64,000 bases of DNA, from contig NZ_JACGWS010000012.1 of the NCBI RefSeq assembly GCF_014397005.1, positions 62,001-126,000 of the forward strand. Direction: 5' to 3'. The stretch's first letter is position 1; the number at the start of each line of letters is the position of its first letter. The notes beneath the pieces were generated by a model. It did no database searches. It had not been told where the DNA came from and saw nothing but the letters and a program-made list of their open reading frames with translations. Position numbers and translations under genes: made by a program. Shown here piece after piece: positions 20,779 through 30,500 of the stretch. The stretch is from Kordia aestuariivivens. Its GTDB lineage: Bacteria; Bacteroidota; Bacteroidia; Flavobacteriales; Flavobacteriaceae.

Positions 20779-23700
20779 ATGGCTTTTTATTTTTTTACAG
20801 AACCATCAAAACTAAGTGTGCAAACGCAAAACAAAGCGTTTGGAGCTATTGATGAAGATAATTATAGATTGAACAATCTATTTTCTGGAAGTTCAGCACC
20901 TAAAGCGTTTGCAATAACAGACGGTACGGTATTGGTACAACAAATTGGTGCTACAAATGTGTACAATATTGTACTCAAACCCAATGCACAACCCGATTTG
21001 AATCTACCCAAAATAGATTACATTATATACAAAGGAATCAAAAAAGATAGCATCATTGAAGGTGCTAAAGTTGCAAACATCAATAAAAATGATCTGACAA
21101 GATCTATTCATGAAAGTGCTATTGCATGGTATGCAGCAGCAGATGAAACGATGCCAGCTACTGAACCAGCGGCTGATACTTCATTAGGACTTGTATATAA
21201 TGCTAGTCAAACTGATCCAGTCCTAAAAAAGGAAGATACAGATAGTCTTAATGAGGCTTTTTATGCAGCAGGAGATATCACATTACCTTTCATTTTTGGG
21301 GGGAATTATATCGGAGATTTTGATACAGCTTCAGATTTTGGAATTACAATAGTTTTTGAAAAAATCGGTTTTCAACCAACTTTTAAACTTGCTCGAGAAT
21401 TAGATTCTAAACTAAGTTTTACTGCCTTAGCACCAACTGCAACTGATACAGAAAAATATAAAAGAAAGCATGAAAAGGAAGATGCATTAGCTTTTATGGA
21501 CTCTAATGCGTTTTTTAATGCGTTCTATGATGAAGGTTTGCAAGTTTTTAATGGAACTGGATTCGTTCCAAAAGTTGGAGATGCAATATATAATGATATC
21601 ACCACAAAACACTTTTATAAAAATAGAATATACATAGATATTAGAAATGAATTTAATGATTCTTTTAACTATTACAATAACTATAATGATACCATTCAAT
21701 GGAATTTAGATAATACCAATACATTGGTTGATGTAAATTATTACAGAGATTTCAAATGGCCATTACTTGTAATCAGTGATGATAGTGCGGCAAGTGAATT
21801 TGGAACCGCGAATACAGATAAAAATATCTTATTCTCTTTTCCAACTGGAGATAATGAATTTCCTCGACTATATTATAAGCGGGCTTTTTTAGAAGAAGTT
21901 GGGCTTACATTGCCAGAAGCAAAAGATCTTTTCTTTACACCTACTATTGTAGATGAAAAAGTAACATCGAAAAAAATTACAGTTCCAAAATCAGGTGGAA
22001 GAGCCTTTACAAACTATTTTAAAATTGGTTTCTTAAAAAGTAATGAAACGCTGCAAGACCAAGGCTTATCATTAGAAAAAAAGACGTATTTAGATACTAT
22101 TTTCCCACTATTTACAATGGACATTCCTTTTGACGAAAGTTCAGGGAAAAGCTATCTTAAAGTATATTATGATGCTGCTTATGTGGATAAAACACAAATA
22201 AATGGAGCTAATTACACAACCAATTTAGGAATTGCGAAAGACAACCTTTTCATAACATTTGTTTCGTACCCTTCAAAATACAATCTAAACATCAAACAAA
22301 GCATTGATGATAAACTTCCTCTAAGCGGAATGGAAGGCGCAATTAATAACCTATTTCTATATGATTTAGATGCGCAAATTGGTTCCATAAAAATTATCAA
22401 GCAAAAATTTATCATTGGAGGTGTTGACAAAGAGTACTTAAAATTTCAAGTACAAGAAAATGATCTAATTCAGGAAGCGGAGAAATATACTTTTGAAGAT
22501 GTTTCAATAATGGGAATGACCGTGCAACAATATCAAGATTTAGAACAGTTGAAACAAACGGAATTTGATCCTGCTTTTAAAACATATCTGGCAATTGATG
22601 ATGTGATTACAGGTCTTGATGACAACGGAAATCCATATACACAATTTAAGTATGTATTAAGAGGTTTAAAAGTAAATGGAGCTGGAGATTTAGAAGCACA
22701 TCAAGCAGCGCCAGCTACAGATATAATTGTTTTTACGGATGAGAAAATTGAAAGTGTTGCCTACGAACGCAATTATGAAGAAGCAATAGGAACTGAGATA
22801 TTTTCAGGAACCATTAAAAATGAAGATCAATTTATTGCATTACAGTCAGAAATACAAACTGTAGCTTCTTCATTTGAAACCTCGCTAAATAATTTGGATG
22901 TACAAAGTTCACTTTTATATTCTCAAATTACATCCTTAGTGAGCCAAAAGTCTAGAGAATTATGGGAAAAAGCAGTACAATATGTTCAAGCTAATCCAAC
23001 GGATGCTGATGATCGTCCATTATATTGGGCACGTTTAAAAATGGCATCCATACTCAAAGCGCATCCATACTTTTTGGGAGACATTCGAGAAGACTCACAA
23101 ATAGCTCCTGATTCAGACTTGGAGAAAACGATTACCTTAATGGAAGAGGAAAGTAGAAACTATACTAAGGTTGATTTCTCTGGAGCGCCAGCTGGTGCTA
23201 AAAAAATACTAGTCACTGGTTTTGATCCTTTCTTACTAGATGAGAGTAATCCAGCTTACAGCGGAAACAAGCGTCAAAGTAATCCTTCTGGTTGTGTTGC
23301 TTTGTCTTTACATGGAACAATGACAGCTAATAATTTAGGATACATTCAAACGTTAATAGTTCCGGTTCGATACAAAGATTTTGATAGTAATGCAAATTCG
23401 ACAGAAGGTCAAGGAGAAGGAGTTATTGAAGAATACATTCAGCCTTTTATCAATCAGGTAGATATGATTATAACAGTAAGTCAATCTGGACCAGGGAATT
23501 ATAATATTGATAGGTATGCAACTGTAACCAGAGGCGGATTCAATGATAATTTAGATTATACAAGACAAGCTTTAAGCAGGTCTATTGAAATTAACAGTAC
23601 TAATTTAGAATGGATTGAAACGACATTACCGCCAGAATTTATTGATCCACCAATTGTTTATGATTATAGTTATGTTGACAGTACAGGAGCGTTTCATTCA

Positions 23701-23949
23701 AATTCAAATGGAATAGATCCGCCAACTGTTGGAGAAAGAATGAATGAAGGTCCAGGAAGCGATTACTTATCAAATGAAATCTTTTACAGAGTTGCAAAAA
23801 TGCGAGAAGAATTGCGCCCAACATTACCCACAGGACATTTTCATATTTCAAAAATTCAAATTGGAACCGCGGACTTTAATGGTGGAAATACTAAAACGCT
23901 GGTAGATATTGTAACAGAAGGAATTAATAACGCAGCAACAGGATTATAA
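20779..23949 (+). CDS. Large protein of unknown function with a C-terminal pyroglutamyl-peptidase-I-like (C15) domain
   Basis: 1056 residues with no signal peptide or membrane segment. The N-terminal ~800 residues match nothing I recognise; they open with MAFYFFTEPSKLSVQTQNKA and look like a mixed, beta-rich structure. From about residue 806 the sequence follows pyrrolidone-carboxylate peptidase: ILVTGFDPF, then NPSGCVAL, VPVRY, and VSQSGPGNYNIDRYATV (~900), which parallels the family's GQAGG...ERVAIN. SDYLSNEIFY (~997) parallels GTFVCNHLMY, and GHFHI (~1019) parallels the catalytic His strand. In this alignment the catalytic Cys is Ser and the Glu is Asp, so activity is doubtful or altered. 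It is the first gene of a seven-gene run, and its stop overlaps the next start (TAATG). Confidence 0.75.
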   Translation: MAFYFFTEPSKLSVQTQNKAFGAIDEDNYRLNNLFSGSSAPKAFAITDGTVLVQQIGATNVYNIVLKPNAQPDLNLPKIDYIIYKGIKKDSIIEGAKVANINKNDLTRSIHESAIAWYAAADETMPATEPAADTSLGLVYNASQTDPVLKKEDTDSLNEAFYAAGDITLPFIFGGNYIGDFDTASDFGITIVFEKIGFQPTFKLARELDSKLSFTALAPTATDTEKYKRKHEKEDALAFMDSNAFFNAFYDEGLQVFNGTGFVPKVGDAIYNDITTKHFYKNRIYIDIRNEFNDSFNYYNNYNDTIQWNLDNTNTLVDVNYYRDFKWPLLVISDDSAASEFGTANTDKNILFSFPTGDNEFPRLYYKRAFLEEVGLTLPEAKDLFFTPTIVDEKVTSKKITVPKSGGRAFTNYFKIGFLKSNETLQDQGLSLEKKTYLDTIFPLFTMDIPFDESSGKSYLKVYYDAAYVDKTQINGANYTTNLGIAKDNLFITFVSYPSKYNLNIKQSIDDKLPLSGMEGAINNLFLYDLDAQIGSIKIIKQKFIIGGVDKEYLKFQVQENDLIQEAEKYTFEDVSIMGMTVQQYQDLEQLKQTEFDPAFKTYLAIDDVITGLDDNGNPYTQFKYVLRGLKVNGAGDLEAHQAAPATDIIVFTDEKIESVAYERNYEEAIGTEIFSGTIKNEDQFIALQSEIQTVASSFETSLNNLDVQSSLLYSQITSLVSQKSRELWEKAVQYVQANPTDADDRPLYWARLKMASILKAHPYFLGDIREDSQIAPDSDLEKTITLMEEESRNYTKVDFSGAPAGAKKILVTGFDPFLLDESNPAYSGNKRQSNPSGCVALSLHGTMTANNLGYIQTLIVPVRYKDFDSNANSTEGQGEGVIEEYIQPFINQVDMIITVSQSGPGNYNIDRYATVTRGGFNDNLDYTRQALSRSIEINSTNLEWIETTLPPEFIDPPIVYDYSYVDSTGAFHSNSNGIDPPTVGERMNEGPGSDYLSNEIFYRVAKMREELRPTLPTGHFHISKIQIGTADFNGGNTKTLVDIVTEGINNAATGL

Positions 23950-24530
23950 TGTTAAAAAGGAGCTATAAATATGGTACTCTTTTAATGATAGTAGTAACAC
24001 TATTGTTATGTATTAATTGTGTTTCTCAAAATATCACTAAAATTCATATCTCAAAAGTTAAAAGTGAAATTAAAGGAATCAAGTATGAATATAAAGTTAA
24101 AGACTCAACAGACTTAAATTTTATAAATATTAAATACAAAGAAGATATGGGACATGTTACAAATGTTCAATATGCTCTAAAGGAAAATTTACCAGACGGT
24201 AGGTATAAAATTTATGTAGACAAAACACTAAGAGAAGATGGATACATAAAACAGAACGCTAAAGAAGGAATTTGGATCACATACAATGAAAAAGGAGAAA
24301 AACGGCTAACGCCTTATAAAAAAGGAAAAGCTTCCGGAATCATTAAAGAATTTTATAAAAACGGTTCATTGAAAAGCGAAACAAATGTTCGAGCGAATGA
24401 AATTTTATTCAGAACAACTTTTTATAAAAAAGGAAAGATAAAAACACAAGAACAATTTAAAAATGGTCGCTGTGTGGAAATCAGAAAATACAATATCAAA
24501 GGAAAACAAATAGATGCCAACAACGGCTGA
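23949..24530 (+). CDS. Probable lipoprotein with MORN_2 (YwqK-like) repeats
   Basis: 193 residues. The N-terminus is a hydrophobic segment (about residues 9-23) ending in LCINC, a plausible lipobox with Cys24. The C-terminal half holds tandem beta-hairpin repeats of the MORN_2/YwqK kind: DGYIKQNAKEGIWITYNEKG, KKGKASGIIKEFYKNGSLK, KKGKIKTQEQFKNGR. These repeats are common in Bacteroidota lipoproteins and probably mediate binding; no enzymatic activity is implied. The start overlaps the previous stop by one base (TAATG), so it is probably co-translated with the giant-protein genes. Confidence 0.8.
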   Translation: MLKRSYKYGTLLMIVVTLLLCINCVSQNITKIHISKVKSEIKGIKYEYKVKDSTDLNFINIKYKEDMGHVTNVQYALKENLPDGRYKIYVDKTLREDGYIKQNAKEGIWITYNEKGEKRLTPYKKGKASGIIKEFYKNGSLKSETNVRANEILFRTTFYKKGKIKTQEQFKNGRCVEIRKYNIKGKQIDANNG

Positions 24531-24545
24531 TTAAAAAGATTTAAT

Positions 24546-26660
24546 ATGATTGCAATAACAGATACAAGTGCATTTGCAGAAGTAGAATTGGTGCTACTTA
24601 CGCAAAATATCTCGCTAACAACAGCAATAGTTGATGCAGAGTTAACAGGAAGTGTTATCATAAACGCCACCATAACAACTGCTGTAAAAACGATGCTAAA
24701 CAGTATTTTAGGAAACACGGATCTTACGTCTGCTGCTAAAAATAAAATATCAGAATACGCAGGATTTTCGCATAACGCAACAACAAACACAGTTGATTTT
24801 ACAAGCGCAAATGTTTCGTTAGACAAACTAACGTTTTATGTCATCTTTAAGTTGCCATACACGCATACAAACTTTACGTATGAAGACATTGCAGATGGAG
24901 ATACCTCAAGCACAATAGCAACCAGTCCTACAACTTGGGGGAAATATGCCAACTACATCAGAAATCTAACAGGTTCTGGAATCAAAAAAATAAATTCCGC
25001 AGGCGAACAAGTAAACAGTTCAGGAAAACCTGTCGATGGAAGTAATGTCGATATTGAAGGCTGGCACAAAGAAGAAGCGTATACGTATGTTGGTGAAACA
25101 CCTTTCAATGGAAGTTACACTATACCAACAGGACTTACACCTTCAGCTACGGAAAAAGCTATGCTATTTGGGCAAAATGATGAAACAGCTGTGGCTGGAG
25201 AAACGCCGCTAGACATCACAAAAATACCCTTGTATTTCTATTTGTTAGCTAAAGTTGAAAACCCATATAGTAATAGCTATTGGTTAAACCCAAGTTTGAC
25301 AAGTACCAGAATTTCTAGAATCCCGCATTGGCCAGCAGGTATAACAACAAAAGTATATCGCAAGCACTTTGTAAAAGAATCCTCAAACCCTGACAGTGTT
25401 ACCGTAACAAACGGAACGCATACATTAGCGCATGATACAGCCGGAACGTGCCTTACCATCACACAGGTAAACGCAACAACAAACGTACAAACATCGCACA
25501 AAGTATACGTTGAAGCGATGGATACGGAATCACTAAGTTTTGAAGGTTTAAGTTTGTCCGATGCCGATGAAGTCATAAAAGATACAAATGGATTAAAAGC
25601 TGTTTGGAAAGACAAATATGATCATCCTACATTGCAAAACAATTCAGGACTCACCTTTGGAATGGGCGTTGACATCGGAGCTACATTTAATGGCTATTAT
25701 GAAATAGAAATTGATATTCAGTTTTCTGGTGCCGGAACTTTTAGATTGTACTACGGAGGAAGAAGAACAGCAGCAATCAATGTAAATGTGACATGCGCTT
25801 CGCTACAAACAACGATTCGATCATTAATAGAAGACAATTCAAGTAGAACGAAAGTTACAAATAGTACAGGCGGAACTTCTGGAACACCAGCTAAAATCAA
25901 AATACTTCGTCAATATGCAAGTAATCAAAAAGCGTATAATCACAGAATATATGTTGAAGACGAAACGAGTACGGCAAGTGTAACATTATCTCCTAATGCA
26001 GAAAATGATCGTTGGAAAGAAAGAACTTCTGCTGACAATGATGATTGGTATTTCTATAACGAATTATTAAACTATTCTTTCTCTAACAATCCTGTAAACG
26101 GATTTTACCAACATTGGGAAACTGCAATTCCAGGTGATTTTGCTGACATTGGACCAAGAAGTAAGTATCTAAAACGCAGTTTTGGTTGTAGATCAAAAGC
26201 AAGCTATCATATTTGGGATGAACAAAAAGACTTAATAAACGACATAGAAATCAAAACCTATGTGCGCAATCTAAGAGCTACGTTTCATAAGTTTTTCATT
26301 CCTCGATTTTACGATTTACAACGTACACTCAGAGACGGAACTCAAAGATATAATGGGCGAAAATATAAAAATGGAGTCTATTCTGAAGAAGGTAGAGATA
26401 CTGTTCAATACCTTTTAAATGACACCAGACTAAAAGCGAAACCAAATCAAGCGGAGTTATTTGCAATTGTACTATTGAATTATAATTTCCCATCAAGATA
26501 TAGAGCTAGAAGGAAAGAATTAATCGACGCAATCAATCAACACAGTATATCAAAAATAAAAAATGCGATTAGAGGCTTAAGTGCTGATCGAATTACGGCA
26601 CTCAATCAATTTATTGGACCCTCTGTAAAATCAAAACTATATCATGGTATTGAAGATTAA
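24546..26660 (+). CDS. Protein of unknown function with a possible T4-lysozyme-like muramidase core
   Basis: 704 residues without a signal peptide. The N-terminal ~330 residues are Thr/Ser-rich and unrecognised. Around residues 350-382 the pattern GLKAVWKDKYD...SGLTFGMGVDIG resembles the start of T4-type or pesticin-type lysozymes, where the active-site region reads G-x-T-x-G-x-G-x-D-x-G. The C-terminal ~150 residues (FADIGPRSKYLKR...QAELFAIVLLNYNFP...YRARRKELIDAI) look helical, as in the second half of such enzymes. If this is right, a beta-rich insertion of about 130 residues separates the two halves. The catalytic Glu cannot be assigned with confidence. It is the third gene of the operon and overlaps the following gene by 17 bases. 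Function is a hypothesis only. Confidence 0.6.
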   Translation: MIAITDTSAFAEVELVLLTQNISLTTAIVDAELTGSVIINATITTAVKTMLNSILGNTDLTSAAKNKISEYAGFSHNATTNTVDFTSANVSLDKLTFYVIFKLPYTHTNFTYEDIADGDTSSTIATSPTTWGKYANYIRNLTGSGIKKINSAGEQVNSSGKPVDGSNVDIEGWHKEEAYTYVGETPFNGSYTIPTGLTPSATEKAMLFGQNDETAVAGETPLDITKIPLYFYLLAKVENPYSNSYWLNPSLTSTRISRIPHWPAGITTKVYRKHFVKESSNPDSVTVTNGTHTLAHDTAGTCLTITQVNATTNVQTSHKVYVEAMDTESLSFEGLSLSDADEVIKDTNGLKAVWKDKYDHPTLQNNSGLTFGMGVDIGATFNGYYEIEIDIQFSGAGTFRLYYGGRRTAAINVNVTCASLQTTIRSLIEDNSSRTKVTNSTGGTSGTPAKIKILRQYASNQKAYNHRIYVEDETSTASVTLSPNAENDRWKERTSADNDDWYFYNELLNYSFSNNPVNGFYQHWETAIPGDFADIGPRSKYLKRSFGCRSKASYHIWDEQKDLINDIEIKTYVRNLRATFHKFFIPRFYDLQRTLRDGTQRYNGRKYKNGVYSEEGRDTVQYLLNDTRLKAKPNQAELFAIVLLNYNFPSRYRARRKELIDAINQHSISKIKNAIRGLSADRITALNQFIGPSVKSKLYHGIED

Positions 26661-27510
26661 ACAACATGTTTATGTATTGATTATAATCACTTTTTTTTCA
26701 TGCACCACACAAAAAAAAGGAGTGTATTCCTATCAAGACATAACAAAATGGGAAGAGTTTTATATAAACTCAAACAATACAGGTATCAAAGGCGAATTAA
26801 AACTTGCCATCAATAAAAATGAAGAAACTGTAAGTGAACTAAATTACAAAATACTAACACTTTCGTCATTACTCAAAGAAGAACTTGGAGATTCAATTCA
26901 AAAAAATAAAATTGAAAACTTAGTAAGTAAAGTAGAAACGATAAACGATGAACTCAATTTAGAATATGCACCAATATACTCAACAGCTGTTTTAAGTTCA
27001 GACAAATTGCTTACATACACTATCGTAAAACGATACGAACTATCAAAAGAACCTCCATACACTGAATACATAAATTTAGATATAGAAAAATTAAAACGCA
27101 TAGAAATTTCTGCCATTATTGACACAAAGAAAAAGGAAGAATTTCAAAAGTTCATTTCAGACTACACACACAAAGAAAAGCGAAAAGTAGTCGATAATTA
27201 TCTTTTAAAATTGGCAGAAAGAGTAGATCATTTACAAGAAGCATATACGGAAGTTTTTGAAAAACCGGCGTACAGTACAGACAACATCAAATGTGTCATA
27301 AACAACGCCTCTTTTTCGCACTTTCACAAAGAAGGAATCGTTTTTAACGTTACCGTAACAGACGAAAACTTCTTAGAAAACACAGAGCAAAACAGAATAG
27401 AAACATACATATCGTATATACAGATTCCTTACGAGTTCGTAACTCCGTATATAAACAAAGAATCAAATCTATTCGCATCAATTAATAATTTAATTAAAAT
27501 CGAGAAATAA
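26644..27510 (+). CDS. Putative lipoprotein of unknown function
   Basis: 288 residues. The N-terminal hydrophobic stretch (about residues 8-18, VYVLIIITFF) ends in FFSC, giving a likely lipidated Cys at residue 20. The rest is charged and mostly helical in character, with a possible coiled-coil stretch around 60-105 (ELNYKILTLSSLLKEELGDS...VSKVETINDEL). No family was recognised. It overlaps the 704-aa gene by 17 bases and the 2766-aa gene by one base (TAATG), so it is firmly part of the operon. It may be an immunity, chaperone-like or envelope-anchoring partner, but nothing in the sequence decides this. Confidence 0.75.
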   Translation: MVLKIKQHVYVLIIITFFSCTTQKKGVYSYQDITKWEEFYINSNNTGIKGELKLAINKNEETVSELNYKILTLSSLLKEELGDSIQKNKIENLVSKVETINDELNLEYAPIYSTAVLSSDKLLTYTIVKRYELSKEPPYTEYINLDIEKLKRIEISAIIDTKKKEEFQKFISDYTHKEKRKVVDNYLLKLAERVDHLQEAYTEVFEKPAYSTDNIKCVINNASFSHFHKEGIVFNVTVTDENFLENTEQNRIETYISYIQIPYEFVTPYINKESNLFASINNLIKIEK

Positions 27511-30500
27511 TGCCAACACCACAATTTTATCCGGCGCTAAGTAAACTGATACGTTCAGACAAGTTGCCTGAACCAATAAAATCAGTTGTTGATAATACAA
27601 CAGACAAGCTATTCTACAAAACGTATTATGTTGAAAAAAGTATATATGGAGAAACTGCATATCATCATATAGTCTTGGTTTTTAACAAAGAAATAGGATT
27701 CAATCTCTTTGGTGGTGAAGAAGGTTTTGAATTACTTTTCAATCCGGGGAGCGCCACAAATACAACAGAATTGCCATTGGCAATATATTACAATCTTCCA
27801 ATAGTAAAATACATAAAGAAAATTCAACTTGGAGACTTAAACTCCGTTGAAGATTACTTTAACTTACTATTAGAAATGTTTAATGTCTCAAAAGAAGAAT
27901 TACTATTTGAAGTAATCAATGGTTTCTTAGGAGAAGAAACGGATCCTTTTTTAGCTTTTGTTGATGAATTTAACAACAATCCTGATTACAATGCGCTTCC
28001 TCCTTTAACACTTCCGCAAGAGGCAAATGACTATGACAAAATAACGAATCTAATCACGCAGCTTCAAACTAGAAATCTAGACTTATTACTATATACGCTA
28101 GAAAACTATGTTGATATTGCTGATTTTTCTGGAGGATTTGAAAACCTATCAACCATTTTCAAAAAATGGATGGGCGAATTTACGCTTGATACAATTATTG
28201 ATCTCTTCATTCCAAAATTTTCAGTATCCTTAGAACAATTAGAACTTGCGTTAGCGTTTCCAAGAAAATGGTTAAAACCTGTTGATGCTAACGGAGAAGT
28301 GATTGAAGGTGAAGATGAAAAATCGATGCTAATCTACAATGTGGGTAGCATGTCGTATCATTCAGAACATGGATTCGAATTCAATCAAGCAGATTCTTTC
28401 AATCTCACACCCTCGCAAATAGGAAATACAGGATTACTCATAGACATAGATAATTTAAAATTCGACTTCCGAACCGATCGTAACATTCCAGAAGCAACCG
28501 CCGATGGAAGACCCGATGAGTTCAGAGGATTTTATGCGGAAACAGTAGCCATTACACTACCAAAAAAATGGTTTAACAATGTAGACAATGCAACACTAAA
28601 AGTGGCAGGATACAATATGTTAATCGGAACTGGCGGTGTTTCAGGAACCATAGCATTAGAAACAGTTGCTCCAGGTGGAGACGGTTTTATGCCTGTAAAC
28701 ATTGGGAATTGGGAATTAGGATTCAAAGATTTTGATATCACGTTCAAGCAAAATGCAGTCATAGAATCAAACATTGAAGGACGTTTGCTTATTCCTAAAC
28801 TAGAAGATGGTGACGGAAACGAGGCGCTTATCGAAATCAAAGGACACTTAAATGACGAAGGCGATTTCAATCTGACAGCTTCCGAACCACAAGGAATTCC
28901 GTTAAACCTATTCAACTTTGTAACAATTAACTTCCTAACCTTAGAATTGGGTAGGGAAGAAGGTAATTTCTACATCGGAACATCCTGTGAAATTTCATTT
29001 CAAAATGAAATCATGATACGCGTGTTGGGCGATCAAAAAATAGTAATTCCAAAACTACGTGTATACGATGATGGATCTATTGAAATCGTAGGCGGAAATG
29101 CATTCATTCCAACAAACATTTCCTTAAATCTTGGACCTATTGAAATTGCAGTGACAGGAATTCATTTCGGGTCACATCAGCAAGAAAAAAATGGTGTCAT
29201 GCGCAAATACAACTATTGGGGATTTGATGGAGCCATCAGTTTAGATCCATTAGGAATTGACGCGCGTGGAGAAGGAATCAAATACTACTACACAACCGAC
29301 AATGACGAACACGACGACGACGGAGACAGCTTCTTACGTATTCAAACGATAGAAGTAGACTTAATCATTCCAGGAACAGCAAATCCAGATTCTGCATTAG
29401 CAATCATCAACGGAATGCTATCGATTCCAGAACCGGGAGAATCTCCTGAGTACGAAGGAAAAATTGGTTTAAAACTTCCAAAAGCACGAATCAGTGGCGC
29501 AGCACACATGCGTCTACAACCAAAAGAACCGGCTTTCATCATTGAAGCAGGAATAGAAATGCCAACACCAATTCCGTTGGCAGCAACAGGATTGGCTTTC
29601 TATGGATTTGGCGGATTACTCGGATTCAAATACGTAGCTGAAAAAGAAGCAATAGGTTTAGTTTCTGGCGAAAATACTTGGTACGAATACTACACCTATC
29701 CACAACGAGGCGTAAATATTAATAAATTTAGTGGACCACCACGAACCGATCAATACGAATTACCAGTAGCGGTCGGTGCAGGAACAGTCTTAGGAACCAT
29801 GCATGATGATGGATTCCTATTCTCTACACGACTCATGGCAATATTATCATTACCATCAGTATTCATTTTAGATGGTAGAGCCAATGTACTCGGTGAACGT
29901 TTAGGAATTATTGACAGTACAGAACCGCCATTCTTTGCAGGTGTTGCCGTTGGTGACAACTCATTCGAATTCTGGTTTGGAGCAGACTATCAATTACCAA
30001 AATCTAACGGTTGGATCTTAGACTTATACGCAGAAGTACAAGCCGGATTCTTCTTTAACAATCCATCGGCTTGGTATCTAAACTTTGGAACAAAACAATC
30101 GCCAATCACAGCGCGTGTCTTAACAATCATTACGGCACAAACCTTCTTAATGCTTTCGGCAAGAGGAATAGAAGCTGGAGCTAGAGTTGATTTATCATTG
30201 AAGAAAAATTTCTTCGGAATCAAAGTAGAAATCAGTGCGTATGTAGAAGTTGGTGGATTCATCAGTTTCGAGCGTTTCCAATTAGGTGGTTACATCGCTT
30301 TTGGTGGAACAATCTCAATCAGCGTGTGGAAAATTGTTGGATTCAGAGTCAGTCTCGATGCGATTCTTTCTGCGGAAGCAGCAAAACCATTCTTACTCTT
30401 TGCACAAGTTCGTATTCGAGTATGTATCAGAATCATCGTTAAAATCTGTAAAACTTTCAAAGTCAAGCTTAAATGGGAGAAAAACAAGCAAGTTGACAGA

